Below are positions 7,588 through 16,199 of a DNA stretch of 38,700 bases, one piece after another. The DNA comes from VRUE01 sp963729995 (GTDB lineage: Bacteria > Actinomycetota > Thermoleophilia > Solirubrobacterales > 70-9), in contig CAVSPF010000004.1 in NCBI GenBank assembly GCA_963729995.1, forward strand, positions 1-38,700. The letters are read 5' to 3'. A program made the position numbers and the translations under genes. The number at the start of each line of letters is the position of its first letter. Within the stretch, counting starts at the first letter, position 1. The notes under the pieces were generated by a model. The model was given only the letters and a program-made list of their open reading frames with translations. It was not told the DNA's origin and searched no databases.

Positions 7588-7899
7588 CTATTCCGCGAGG
7601 CCGATGATCAGCTGGGAGTGGTCGTCCGGGTCGACCTTGACGGGAATCTGGGCGCCGGACCGCAGCCGGCCGATCAGGTCCGAGGAGACGACCTGGAGAT
7701 GGTTGACCGTCGACTGGCTGTGGCCGACGCTGAGAACCAGCTCGAACAGCAGCTCGGGCTCGCTGTTCACGCGCTTGCCGGTCGCCTGCATCTGGACGAT
7801 CGTCGCCGTGCCGTCGACCCCCTCGACGAGAAGCCTCTCGGCGAGCGTCTCGTAGCTGGCGGCCTCGCTGCGGTCGCTTACATCCTCGAACACGCTCAT
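7588..7899 (-). CDS. Small protein of unknown function
   Basis: 103 aa. An N-terminal helix is followed by a beta-rich core: GVDGTATIVQMQATGKRVNSEPELLFELVLSVG, then TVNHLQVVSSDLIGRL and AQIPVKVDPDDHSQLIIGL. This layout, 'GTATI...TG..VN..P...L.L.V' ending in 'G..IPVKVDP.D', is a recurring small beta-domain in actinobacterial proteins, often attached to membrane segments; here it is free and soluble. No function is known to me. It is a lone gene converging on tRNA-Ala. Confidence 0.75.
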   Translation of the reverse strand: MSVFEDVSDRSEAASYETLAERLLVEGVDGTATIVQMQATGKRVNSEPELLFELVLSVGHSQSTVNHLQVVSSDLIGRLRSGAQIPVKVDPDDHSQLIIGLAE

Positions 7900-8008
7900 C
7901 GACCACGTCTCCGATCCGGGACCAGCCCAGGTCCCAAGTTGTTAGACCGACCATACCGCGCCGCGCCCGGTCTGGGGGATCGTGCGCGCTTTCACGAGGG
8001 GCGGCCTG

Positions 8009-8869
8009 TCAGTACGCCGGATACGGAGGCCTCGGAATGCGTCCCGGAGGACGGCGGGCGAGGAGCTTGACCAGGGCGACGCCGAAGACGAAGCCGGCGA
8101 CATGGGCGAAGTAGGCGACTCCGCTGCCGGCGACATCCGGCGCGGAAACCTGGCCGACCGCCGGCAGGAACTGGAGCACGAACCAGATCCCTAGCACCAC
8201 GTACGCCGGGACCTCGATCAATGCGACGAAGACGAGTGTGAGCACGCGGGCGCGCGGCAGCAGCACGAGGTAGGCGCCCAGCACGGCTGCCACCGCTCCG
8301 CTGGCGCCGATCGTCGGCACCGTCGAGCTCGGGTCCAGCGCCGCCTGCCCGTAGACCGCCGCGACCCCGCCCGCCAGGTAGAAGAGCAGGAACCGCAGGC
8401 GGCCCATCGCATCCTCCACGTTGTTGCCGAAGATCCAGAGGAAGAGCATGTTGAAGAAGATGTGAAGCACGCTGCCGTGCATGAACATCGAGGTGAAGAT
8501 CGTCACGAACCAGGGCACGGCGTCGAGCGGCTGCGGCGCCGGGATCGAGCCCGGGTTCCGTTCGTGCAGGGTGCGTGCTTCCCGGTAGCCGGGCGTGCCC
8601 TGGCAGACCACCGCCGGTTCGGCCCGGGTGGCGGAGACCGCCGCCGCGCCGAGGGCGCATTCCCTGCCCGGGTGCATGAGCCGGTAGGGGACGGCTCCGT
8701 ATTCGATCGTGTTGCCGTCGCGCTTGCTGACGCCCGGGAACGAAGGAGAGAAGTCGGCGCTGCTCGAGAAGCTGAGCTGCCAGGCGAAGACCGCCACGCA
8801 GGCGGCGATCAGCGCGAGCGTGACGAGCGGGAAGCGCTCCGTCGGGACGTTGTCCTTGAGCGGGATCAG
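8009..8869 (-). CDS. Rhomboid-family intramembrane serine protease
   Basis: Rhomboid core: FTSMFMHGSVLHIFFNMLFLWIFG (loop 1 and TM2), catalytic serine in TIGASGAVAAVLGAYL, and catalytic histidine in AYFAHVAGFVFG. A GTG at 8797 cuts off the first strand/TM. Reading further upstream gives IPLKDNVPTERFPLVTLALIAACVAVFAWQL, the standard N-terminus of this subfamily, before the frame closes at 8900. No ATG, GTG or TTG exists in that extension; the only plausible codon is CTG at 8869, directly before IPLKDN. The coordinates use that start. It follows lipA by about 30 nt and may be cotranscribed. Substrates are unknown; the insertion after TM1 contains a cysteine-bearing periplasmic loop. Confidence 0.88.
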   Translation of the reverse strand: MIPLKDNVPTERFPLVTLALIAACVAVFAWQLSFSSSADFSPSFPGVSKRDGNTIEYGAVPYRLMHPGRECALGAAAVSATRAEPAVVCQGTPGYREARTLHERNPGSIPAPQPLDAVPWFVTIFTSMFMHGSVLHIFFNMLFLWIFGNNVEDAMGRLRFLLFYLAGGVAAVYGQAALDPSSTVPTIGASGAVAAVLGAYLVLLPRARVLTLVFVALIEVPAYVVLGIWFVLQFLPAVGQVSAPDVAGSGVAYFAHVAGFVFGVALVKLLARRPPGRIPRPPYPAY

Positions 8870-8899
8870 GGACCGCGAGCGTAGCCGAGGGTGTCGCCC

Positions 8900-9877
8900 T
8901 CAGGCGCCGGCGGATCCGACGGCGGACAGGCTCGCGGCGGGGAGGTGCCGATCGGCGTGGTAGCTGCTGCGCACCAGGGGGCCGGCGGCGACCGACTCGA
9001 AACCCATCTCGTATGCGGCGCGCTCCAGCGCCTCGAACTCTTCCGGGTGCCAGTAGCGGACGACCGGCAGGTGGTTCTCGGTGGGGCGGAGGTACTGGCC
9101 GACCGTCAGCACCTGGACGCGGTGCTCGCGGAGGATCCCGAACGCCTCGACCATCTCCTCGAAGGACTCGCCGAGGCCGACCATCAGGCCGGACTTGGTG
9201 ACGACGCCTGCGCCCCCCATCTCCTTCGCCAGCCGCAGCACGCGGGCCGAGCGCATGAACTGGGAGCCACGACGGGCCTTCGGGTAGAGGCGCGGCACCG
9301 TCTCGACGTTGTGGTTGAAGACGTCCGGCCGCTCGTGGATCACCTTCGCCAGCGGCATCTCCTGGCCGCGGAAGTCGGGGGTGAGGACCTCGACCCTGCA
9401 GCCGGGGGCCTGCATCCGGATCGAGCGGATCACACCGACGAAGGCGCTCGCCCCGTAATCGGGCAGGTCGTCGCGGTCGACCGACGTGACGACCGCGTGG
9501 CGCAGGCCCATCCGCTTCACCTGGTTGGCCACCCGCAGTGGCTCCAGCGGGTCGCTCCAGGTCGGCACCCCCGTCTTTACGTTGCAGAAGCCGCAGCGGC
9601 GCGTGCAAACGTTGCCAAGGATCATGAAGGTGGCCGTGCCGTGGTCCCAGCACTCCCCGACGTTGGGACAGTTGGCCTCCTCGCAGACGGTGTGGAGGTT
9701 GTCGCCGCCAATCGCCGCCTTGAGACGGCGGTAGGTTGGCCCACCGGGCGCGGGCACCTTCAGCCACGGGGGCTTACGGGCGCGGCGGAAGGGGACGCCG
9801 CCGTCCTCGGTGGCCGTTCCCCCCGGCTTGGCGCGGGAGCGGGTGGCGTGGATGCGCTCGGCGGACGTCCCGGTCAT
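8900..9877 (-). CDS. lipA: Lipoyl synthase (radical SAM)
   Basis: 325 aa. Inserts two sulfurs into protein-bound octanoyl groups. Auxiliary-cluster cysteines C65, C70, C76 (CEEANCPNVGEC) and radical-SAM cysteines C91, C95, C98 (CTRRCGFC, CX3CX2C) are present, as is the C-terminal RSSYHAD motif whose serine ligates the auxiliary cluster. Its ATG overlaps the lipB stop by 4 nt, so the two are translationally coupled, in the usual order lipB then lipA. The E2 substrate is encoded about 3 kb away. Confidence 0.97.
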   Translation of the reverse strand: MTGTSAERIHATRSRAKPGGTATEDGGVPFRRARKPPWLKVPAPGGPTYRRLKAAIGGDNLHTVCEEANCPNVGECWDHGTATFMILGNVCTRRCGFCNVKTGVPTWSDPLEPLRVANQVKRMGLRHAVVTSVDRDDLPDYGASAFVGVIRSIRMQAPGCRVEVLTPDFRGQEMPLAKVIHERPDVFNHNVETVPRLYPKARRGSQFMRSARVLRLAKEMGGAGVVTKSGLMVGLGESFEEMVEAFGILREHRVQVLTVGQYLRPTENHLPVVRYWHPEEFEALERAAYEMGFESVAAGPLVRSSYHADRHLPAASLSAVGSAGA

Positions 9878-10656
9878 GGTGCTGTCCCGACCCTAGCGGG
9901 CGCCAGCTCGAGGGTGGCGGGATCGGTGCCGACCGGCGTGCGGTCGTAGACCTCGCCGAACCGGGCGGTGACGGTGCCGGCGAAGGCGTCGAGATCCTGC
10001 TCGGCGCCGAGCTCGCGGCCGAGCGAGGTGACCCGGCAGCCCTCGATCCCGCACGGCACGATCCATTCGAACGGCTGCAGGTCGTTGTTGACGTTGATCG
10101 CGAGCCCGTGGGTCGTTACGCCGCGGCTGACATGGACCCCGATCGAGGCGATCTTGCGCGCCTCTCCCGCCGATGGGCCGATTCCGTCCCGCATGGGGAC
10201 GTTCCCGGTCCGCGGGTGGAAGGTGGGGTCGGGCGTCTCGTCGCCGGTCCAGACGCCGGTCAAGCCGTCGATCGTCCTTGCCTCGATTCCGTGCTCGGCC
10301 AGTGAGGCGATCGCCACCCGCTCCAGCCGCCGCACGTACTCATGGACGTCGTCGCCGTAGGGGCGCAGTGAGACGATCGGGTAGACGACCAGCTGGCCTG
10401 GCCCGTGGTAGGTGACGCGCCCGCCGCGGTCCGTGTCGCGGACTTCGATCCCCTGCGCCTCGTACCACTCGATCCCCATCGGCAGCTCGTCGGTGGTGGA
10501 GCGACGGCCGCGTGTGTAGACCGGGGGGTGCTGGAGGAGCAGGAGGACATCGGGGACCTCGTCACGCTGCCGGGCCGCCTCGAGCCGGCGCTGGGTGGCG
10601 CGTGCCTCCTCGTAGGGAACCAAGCCGCAGCGGGCTACCAGGATTTCTGCGCTCAC
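9874..10656 (-). CDS. lipB: Octanoyl-[ACP]:protein octanoyltransferase
   Basis: 260 aa, GTG start. Transfers octanoate from acyl carrier protein to lipoyl domains. Signature RGGRVTYHGPGQLVVYPI (residues ~77-94), catalytic lysine K168 in RKIASIGVHV, catalytic cysteine C202 in VPCGIEGC, and LAINVNNDL. Compared with the family, about 25 extra residues (TGDETPDPTFHPRTG...GPSAGEA) sit between GVW and the lysine motif. First gene of the lipB-lipA operon, divergent from the membrane protein at 10702 with a 45-bp gap. Confidence 0.95.
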   Translation of the reverse strand: MSAEILVARCGLVPYEEARATQRRLEAARQRDEVPDVLLLLQHPPVYTRGRRSTTDELPMGIEWYEAQGIEVRDTDRGGRVTYHGPGQLVVYPIVSLRPYGDDVHEYVRRLERVAIASLAEHGIEARTIDGLTGVWTGDETPDPTFHPRTGNVPMRDGIGPSAGEARKIASIGVHVSRGVTTHGLAINVNNDLQPFEWIVPCGIEGCRVTSLGRELGAEQDLDAFAGTVTARFGEVYDRTPVGTDPATLELAPARVGTAP

Positions 10657-10701
10657 CCTTGAAATCGTTGCAGGCCGCCGCCGTATCCTTCTGCTTCCCC
10701 C

Positions 10702-12324
10702 ATGGTCCAGTCAAAGCCCCTTCGACCAGACTGGCTTCCCGCGGTGTCCCTCAGCGCCGTGCTCGCCGCCGCGATGCTCGTGTGGAACCCCCCGGTCGGG
10801 GACCTCGCCGCGCAGGTCTTCCGCACGGAGCTGTTCCAGCGCGGCGGGCTCGCGATCTGGAACGGCAGCTGGTACGGCGGTCACTACATTCTCACCTACA
10901 GCGTCCTGTTCCCACCGCTGGGCGCGGTGCTCGGGCCGCAGGTGGTCGGGATGCTGGCGGTGGTCGCCTCCTCCTATCTCTTCGACCGGCTCGTCCGCGA
11001 GCGCTGGGGCGCGCCGGCGCGCTGGGCGACGCTCTGGTTCGCCGCCGGAGTGGTGACGCTGCTCGCAGACGGGCAGCTCACCTTCGCGCTGGGGGTCGCC
11101 TTCGGGCTTGCGGCCCTGCGCTTCCTGCAGGTGGGGCGTTCCGCGCTGGCGCTGGTGGCCGCGGTCGCGTGTGCGCTGTCCAGCCCGGTTGCGGGTGCTT
11201 TTCTGGCGGGTGTCGTCCTGGCTGCGTCGCTTCGGCGCGGCCGTCGGGTCAACCCGACCGCGATCTGGGTGGCCTGCCTGCCGCTCGGGCTCATCCTCGC
11301 TTCTAACCTCGCCTTCCCCGAACCGGGCAGGTTCCCCTTCGCGTTCTCCTCTTACGTGGCGATCCCACTCTGGTGCGGCGGGGTGCTCTTCGTCACGCGG
11401 GGGCTCGGCCGGGAGGAGTGGCAGCTGCGCCGTGTCGTCGCCGGCTACCTGCTGGCCGCGACCGTGCTGCTGCTGGCCCCCAACCCGTTGGGGGGAAACG
11501 CCGTGCGGCTCGGGGCGCTGTTTGGCGGCCCGATCCTCGCGGCGGTGATCCTGGCGCACCGGCCGCAGCTCTCGGGCATCTCCGTCCTGGTCCTGGCGGC
11601 GACGATGACCGGCAGCCTCTACTGGCAGCTGACCGCGAGCGTCAGCCAGATCGCTCGCAGCGTCGGCGACCCCTCAACCACGCCGTCCTACTTCGAACCG
11701 GTGGCGCGGTGGCTCCACCGGCACGGTGGGCGAGGGGTGCGGGTCGAGGTGCCGCCAACCGCCAACCACTGGGAGGCCGCCTACCTGGCGCCCGGCGTCG
11801 AGCTGGCACGGGGCTGGCTGCGGCAGCTCGATACGACCAGGGACGAGATCTTCTACAGCGATGACGGCCGGCTGACGAATCGGGCCTACGGCGCCTGGCT
11901 GCACCACAACGCGATCCGCTACGTGGCGCTGCCCGACGCGCCGCTCGATTATTCCTCGGTTGCCGAGCGACGGCTGATCCTCCGCCAACCGTCCTATCTC
12001 ACGCTCCGTTGGCGCACCGCGCACTGGCGCGTCTACGCGGTGCAGAATCCGGCTCCTCTGGTGCAGCCGCTCGGGAGCGGCGCGGCACGCGCCAGCTGGG
12101 TTGGCCCCCAGGGCTTTGCCCTGGACGTCAGCCGGCCCGGTGATTTCCTCGTCCGGGTCAGCTTCACCCCGTACTGGTCGATCGTCCGCGGCAGCGGCTG
12201 TCTTGTTCGGCACGGCGAGTGGACCCTCGCGCGCGCGACTCGCCCGGGCGTCTTCCGCGTTGCTGCCGACTTCTCCCTGGGCCGCGCCTGGAACGCTGTC
12301 ACCGGCGCCCGCAAGACCTGCTGA
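10702..12324 (+). CDS. Polytopic membrane protein, GT-C-like
   Basis: 540 aa. About ten hydrophobic segments fill residues 12-330, starting VSLSAVLAAAMLVW and including the FAAGVVTLL, FALGVAFGLAAL and VVAGYLLAATVLLL segments. A C-terminal soluble region (residues ~340-540) is rich in Trp/Tyr and beta strands (RVEVPPTANHWEAAYLAPG, FFLVRVSF-like, YWSIVRGSG). The first extracytoplasmic loop, PVGDLAAQVFRTELFQRGGLAIWNGSWYGGHY, resembles the loop of GT-C glycosyltransferases and the related 'PTPS_related' membrane proteins, which carry an acidic residue there (D33). A lipid-linked sugar transferase is plausible but not shown. TATCCT (10683-10688) may be its -10 box. Confidence 0.75.
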   Translation: MVQSKPLRPDWLPAVSLSAVLAAAMLVWNPPVGDLAAQVFRTELFQRGGLAIWNGSWYGGHYILTYSVLFPPLGAVLGPQVVGMLAVVASSYLFDRLVRERWGAPARWATLWFAAGVVTLLADGQLTFALGVAFGLAALRFLQVGRSALALVAAVACALSSPVAGAFLAGVVLAASLRRGRRVNPTAIWVACLPLGLILASNLAFPEPGRFPFAFSSYVAIPLWCGGVLFVTRGLGREEWQLRRVVAGYLLAATVLLLAPNPLGGNAVRLGALFGGPILAAVILAHRPQLSGISVLVLAATMTGSLYWQLTASVSQIARSVGDPSTTPSYFEPVARWLHRHGGRGVRVEVPPTANHWEAAYLAPGVELARGWLRQLDTTRDEIFYSDDGRLTNRAYGAWLHHNAIRYVALPDAPLDYSSVAERRLILRQPSYLTLRWRTAHWRVYAVQNPAPLVQPLGSGAARASWVGPQGFALDVSRPGDFLVRVSFTPYWSIVRGSGCLVRHGEWTLARATRPGVFRVAADFSLGRAWNAVTGARKTC

Positions 12325-12330
12325 GCGGTG

Positions 12331-12579
12331 CTACGCCTCGTCGCCCTGCGTTCCACCGCGCATGGCTCCGAGGAACATCTCCTCGGACGTCCGCAGGAGT
12401 CCGATCACCACGTGTGGGCGCATGTCGCTGCTCCGCACCCTGACGTGCGAGCCATGGGGACCGACGACCTCCACGATGGTGCAGATATCACCGATCGTGC
12501 AGTCATCCCCGTAGTCGGCCTCGAGCGCCTCCATCTGAGCCGTGATGTGTTTCCCAACCTTGCTCTGATCAAGTGCCAT
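12331..12579 (-). CDS. Small protein of unknown function
   Basis: 82 aa, ATG at 12579 with GGGGGAA about 9 nt upstream. Helical N-terminus SKVGKHITAQMEALEADYG, then a beta-strand core CTIGDICTIVEVVGPHGSHVRVRSS and RPHVVIGLLRTSEEMFLGAM. No recognised domain. It ends 6 bp from the converging membrane-protein gene and lies downstream of the pdh genes with its own 84-bp gap. The reading frame and codon use look genuine. Confidence 0.6.
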   Translation of the reverse strand: MALDQSKVGKHITAQMEALEADYGDDCTIGDICTIVEVVGPHGSHVRVRSSDMRPHVVIGLLRTSEEMFLGAMRGGTQGDEA

Positions 12580-12663
12580 CTGGCGATTTCCCCCTAGAGA
12601 TAGACATGCCTGGTTTTGTCACGTATGTGAGTCTCGGCGGGACGGCAGCCACCGAAGCAAGCT

Positions 12664-14019
12664 CTAAAGAGCCAGCGCGAGCGGCTCCTCCAAGAGGGAG
12701 CGGATGCGGGCGAGGAGCTCGGCGGCGGGGGCTCCGTAGAGGATGCGGTGGTCGCAGGCCAGGTCCAGCGCCATGAGGTGGGCTCCGGCGACCTGGCCGT
12801 CGCGCACGACCGGACGCTCCTTGATCGCGCCGACCGCGAGGATCGCCGCCTGCGGCGGGTTGATCACGGCGGAGAAGCTGTCGATTCCGTACATCCCCAG
12901 ATTGGAGACGGTGAAGGTGGCGCCGGAGAGCTCGGGCGGCGTGATCTGGCCGTCGCGGACGCGCTGCGCGAGCGCGCGCGACTCCGAGGCGATCTGCCGC
13001 AGCCCCTTTCGGTCGGCGTCGAAGACGGTGGGGACGACGAGGGCGTCGCGCGCGGCGACCGCAACCCCGACGTTGACCCGCGAGTAGAGCTCGAAGCGGC
13101 CGTCGCGGTAGGCGCCGTTGGCGCGCGGATGCTCGCGCAGGGCGAGCGCGCAGGCCTTGACGACCATGTCGTTGAAGGATGGGATGACATCGCCCTCCCC
13201 GGCGGCGGCCTTGATTCGCTGCCGAGCCTCCAGCGCGCGGCTCATGTCCACCGTGGCTCGCAGGTAGAAGTGCGGAGCCGTCGCCTTCGACTCCGCCATG
13301 CGCCGCGCAATCGTCGCCTGGATCTTGCTCAGCTCCTCGTAGGTCGTCTGGCCCTTGGCGGTCTCGACGCCGGCCGCTTGGGCCGCGGGTCCTGTCGTGG
13401 CGGCCTCCCCCATGTGCTCGGGCGCTTCGCGCCCTCCGCCATGGGGGACCCCCGCCCCCACGCCACCCGCGGCAGAAGCCGCCGCCTCGACATCCGCCTT
13501 GACGATCCGCCCGCCCGGCCCAGAGCCTTCGAGCTTCGAGAGATCCAGTCCCTTTTCCTTCGCGATACGCCGCGCGATTGGCGAAGCCTTCGCTCGGCGT
13601 GTATCGCCAGCGGCTGGCACCTCTGCTCTTGGCGCTTTGGCCACGGAGCTCACCTCGTCGGTCGGGGCCTCGGCAGTTTCAGCCGCTTCTTCCGTGGGTG
13701 GCGTGGAGGGTTGTCCCTCCGGCGGGTGAGCCGGAGGGCTGCCCTCCGCGACAGGACCCGCGGCCGAGCGCTCTGAACCCTCGGCCGAACCACCGACTCG
13801 CGCGATCGTCGCTCCGATCGGCAGCGTCTCGCCCTCCTGCGCGAGGATCTCGGTCAGCGTTCCGGCGACGTCGCTTTCGTAGGCCATGTTCGCCTTGTCG
13901 GTTTCGACCTCGACCAGCTCGTCCCCGACGGCGATCTCGTCCCCCACCTGCTTCAGCCACTGCAGGATCGTCCCCTCCTCCATCGAGTCCGACAGCCGGG
14001 GCATCACCACGTCAGGCAT
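12664..14019 (-). CDS. pdhC: Pyruvate (2-oxo acid) dehydrogenase E2, dihydrolipoyl acyltransferase
   Basis: 451 aa. Domains in order: one lipoyl domain (residues 1-80) with lipoyl lysine K42 in VETDKANMAYES; an Ala/Pro/Glu-rich linker; an E1/E3-binding domain ASPIARRIAKEKGLDLSKLEGSGPGGRIVKADV (~145-180); and a catalytic acyltransferase domain with FNDMVVKA, FTVSNLGMYGIDSFSAVINPPQAAILAVG. The catalytic motif HxxxDG reads HRILYG (about 424-429), so histidine is kept but aspartate is tyrosine. Start ATG overlaps the E1-beta stop by 1 nt (TGATG). Third gene of the E1-alpha, E1-beta, E2 operon. Confidence 0.95.
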   Translation of the reverse strand: MPDVVMPRLSDSMEEGTILQWLKQVGDEIAVGDELVEVETDKANMAYESDVAGTLTEILAQEGETLPIGATIARVGGSAEGSERSAAGPVAEGSPPAHPPEGQPSTPPTEEAAETAEAPTDEVSSVAKAPRAEVPAAGDTRRAKASPIARRIAKEKGLDLSKLEGSGPGGRIVKADVEAAASAAGGVGAGVPHGGGREAPEHMGEAATTGPAAQAAGVETAKGQTTYEELSKIQATIARRMAESKATAPHFYLRATVDMSRALEARQRIKAAAGEGDVIPSFNDMVVKACALALREHPRANGAYRDGRFELYSRVNVGVAVAARDALVVPTVFDADRKGLRQIASESRALAQRVRDGQITPPELSGATFTVSNLGMYGIDSFSAVINPPQAAILAVGAIKERPVVRDGQVAGAHLMALDLACDHRILYGAPAAELLARIRSLLEEPLALAL

Positions 14020-15008
14020 CAGATCGAACCCTCCAGTGTCGCCAGTGCAGCCTTCACCACGTGCTCCTCGTGTGGGATCGCCGCTTGCTCCATCCGTTTC
14101 GAGTACGGCATGTGCACGTCGGCGCCGGTCACCCGCTGCACCGGGGCGTCGAGGTGATCGAAGGCCTGCTCGGTTATCAGCGTCGACAGGTTCGCTCCGA
14201 CCCCGCCGTGCGGCCAGCCCTCCTCGACGATCACCGCCCGGTTGGTCTTGCGAACCGACTCGAGGATCGTGTCGAGGTCGAGCGGGCGCAGGGTGCGCGG
14301 ATCGATCACCTCCGCCTCGATCCCGTGCTCATGGGAGAGCGCTCGCGCCGCGCCCTCGGCCACCTGCGCCATCTTGAGGATGCCGATGATCGTCACGTCG
14401 CTCCCCTCGCGCCGCACTGCCGCCTCGCCGAAGCGCAGCACCTCGTCGCCGTCGCCGGCGACCTCCCCGCGGCTGCCGTAGAGGCTCTCGTGCTCGATGA
14501 AGATCACCGGATTGTCGTCGCGGATCGCCGCCTTCAGCAGCGCCTTGCCGTCGGCCGGGGTGGAGGGGCAGGCGACGAGCAGGCCCGGCACCTGGAGGTA
14601 GAGAGCCTCGAAGCTGTGCGAGTGGGTGGGGCCGAGCTGGTGTCCGCCACCCCCCGGCATCCGGATCATCATCGGCACCCGGGCCTGGCCGTTGAACATG
14701 TAGGGGATCGCCGCCGCGTGGTTGACGATCTGGTCGAGCGCCAGCAGCGAGAAGTTGACGGTCATCAGCTCGACGATCGGCCTCAGGCCGCCCATCGCCG
14801 CGCCGACGCCGGCGCCGACGATCGTGTTCTCGGAGATCGGCGTGTCGCGCACGCGCCGCTCGCCGAACTCGTCGAGCAGCCCTTCGGTCACCTTGAAGGC
14901 GCCCTGGAAGACGCCGACGTCCTCGCCCATCACGAAGACCGACTCGTCGCGGCGCATCTCCTCCGCCATCGCGTCGCGCAGCGCCTCGCGCATCCGCAGC
15001 ACCGCCAT
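14019..15008 (-). CDS. pdhB: Pyruvate dehydrogenase E1 component, beta subunit
   Basis: 329 aa from the ATG at 15008, which overlaps the E1-alpha stop by 1 nt (TGATG). The longer open frame upstream is antisense-like and has no start signal. MAVLRMREALRDAMAEEM, FVMGEDVG, FGERRVRDTPISENTIVG and PGGGGHQLGPTHSHSFEAL are E1-beta hallmarks; the EDVG/E and PIxE regions bind thiamine diphosphate and the PTHSHSFEAL histidines act in E2 lipoyl transfer. C-terminal transketolase-type fold: EVIDPRTLRPLD, VIVEEGWPHGGVG. Forms an alpha2beta2 heterotetramer with the next gene. Confidence 0.97.
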   Translation of the reverse strand: MAVLRMREALRDAMAEEMRRDESVFVMGEDVGVFQGAFKVTEGLLDEFGERRVRDTPISENTIVGAGVGAAMGGLRPIVELMTVNFSLLALDQIVNHAAAIPYMFNGQARVPMMIRMPGGGGHQLGPTHSHSFEALYLQVPGLLVACPSTPADGKALLKAAIRDDNPVIFIEHESLYGSRGEVAGDGDEVLRFGEAAVRREGSDVTIIGILKMAQVAEGAARALSHEHGIEAEVIDPRTLRPLDLDTILESVRKTNRAVIVEEGWPHGGVGANLSTLITEQAFDHLDAPVQRVTGADVHMPYSKRMEQAAIPHEEHVVKAALATLEGSI

Positions 15009-16189
15009 CAGTCCTCCACCTCCCCGGCCGTGGCGCCCGCCTCGGCTCCCTCCTGGGCGCCTCCGTCCCCCGCCGGATTGGGCCGCGGCCCGTCCGGCTG
15101 CCCCGCGTAGGCGGCGCCCGCCTCGGCCAGCTCCCGCGCCGTCTCCGGCATGCGATCCTCGCGCTCGCCCCGGTGCGGCTCCGGGCTGCGCTCGTCGACC
15201 GCGTACCAGCCGACGGCGCTGTCGAGCACGTAGAGGTTCTCGTAGAGCGTGTCGAGCGGCGGCTCCGGGGAGGCGTCCGCGAACTCGACCGCCTCCTTCA
15301 GCGCCTGCTCGGCCTTGTCGCGGATCTCCTGCACCTCTCGCTCGCCCAGCACCCCGGCCTCGACGCAACGCCTCGCGAAGGTCTCGATCGGGTCTTTCTC
15401 CTGCCACTCCTCAACCTCCTCGCGCCCTCGGTAGACCTCGGGGTCGGCGGCGGAGTGGCCGCGGTAGCGGTAGGTGAAGGCCTCGAGCAGCGTGGGCCGG
15501 CTCTCGTCGCGGGCGAGGCGGATCCCCTCGGCCACGCCCTCGCGGACCGCGATCACGTCCATGCCGTCGATCCGCTTGCCGGGAATGCCGTAGCCCTCCG
15601 CCTTCTTCGAGAGGTCGGTCTGGGCGGAGTGGCGCTCGACCGAGGTGCCCATCCCGTAGAAGTTGTTCTCGACCAGGAAGAAGATGGGAAGCTTCCAGAG
15701 GGCGGCCAGGTTCATCGTCTCGCCGAAGTTGCCGGCGTTGGAGGCCCCATCGCCGAACATGCAGACCGTGACGACGTCCTCGCCCTTGTACTGGGAGGAG
15801 AGCGCGAGGCCGGCGGCGATCGGCAGGTTGCCGCCGACGATTCCGTAGCCGCCCATGAAGCGGTGCTCGCGGTCGAAGATGTGCATCGATCCGCCCCGCC
15901 CGCCGCTGGTCCCGTCGACACGCCCGAACAGCTCCGCCATCACGTGCTTGGGATCGGTGCCGCGGGCGATCGCGTGGCCGTGGGTGCGGTAGGTGCCGAT
16001 CAGGTAGTCGTCGTCGCGCATCACCGAGGTGGTGCCGACGATCGTCGCCTCCTCGCCGATCGCCAGGTGCAGGAAGCCGCCGGCTTTGGCGCGCTGGTAC
16101 TGCCGACCCGCCTCCTCCTCGAAGCGGCGAATCAGCGTCATCCGCGCGAGCAGCTGGTAACAGGTGGCGGCGTCGGGTAGGTCGGCCAC
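15008..16189 (-). CDS. pdhA: Pyruvate dehydrogenase E1 component, alpha subunit
   Basis: 393 aa. Decarboxylates pyruvate with ThDP. ThDP motif GDG-N(x): MFGDGASNAGNFGETMNLAALWKLPIFFLVENN (GDG at 146-148). The phospho-loop equivalent YRYRGHSAADPEVYR and substrate region YRTHGHAIARG are present. Homologues end near residue 335; this protein carries about 55 extra C-terminal residues, acidic and Gly/Pro/Ala-rich (EPHRGERED to TAGEVED), likely disordered. First gene of pdhA-pdhB-pdhC, starting 10 nt from the isomerase-like gene's stop. Could also act on branched 2-oxo acids; lipB/lipA and lpd nearby favour a general PDH role. Confidence 0.95.
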   Translation of the reverse strand: MADLPDAATCYQLLARMTLIRRFEEEAGRQYQRAKAGGFLHLAIGEEATIVGTTSVMRDDDYLIGTYRTHGHAIARGTDPKHVMAELFGRVDGTSGGRGGSMHIFDREHRFMGGYGIVGGNLPIAAGLALSSQYKGEDVVTVCMFGDGASNAGNFGETMNLAALWKLPIFFLVENNFYGMGTSVERHSAQTDLSKKAEGYGIPGKRIDGMDVIAVREGVAEGIRLARDESRPTLLEAFTYRYRGHSAADPEVYRGREEVEEWQEKDPIETFARRCVEAGVLGEREVQEIRDKAEQALKEAVEFADASPEPPLDTLYENLYVLDSAVGWYAVDERSPEPHRGEREDRMPETARELAEAGAAYAGQPDGPRPNPAGDGGAQEGAEAGATAGEVED

Positions 16190-16199
16190 GGCCCTGACC

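Noticed and set aside
7992..9767. A 591-codon antisense-like frame across rhomboid and lipA
   Set aside because: It runs in the same DNA as two clear genes, is Arg/Pro/Gly-rich without domain marks and is a GC-rich shadow.
10711..11559. 282-codon minus-strand frame under the membrane protein
   Set aside because: Shadow of the membrane gene; charged repeats and no domain.
12748..15110. Long plus-strand frames over pdhC and pdhB
   Set aside because: Opposite strand of strongly supported PDH genes; low-complexity Arg/Pro/Ser translation with no domains.
15009..15407. Longer pdhB reading frame upstream of 15008
   Set aside because: It overlaps pdhA, shows no E1-beta similarity, and the ATG at 15008 overlaps the pdhA stop as expected of a coupled gene.
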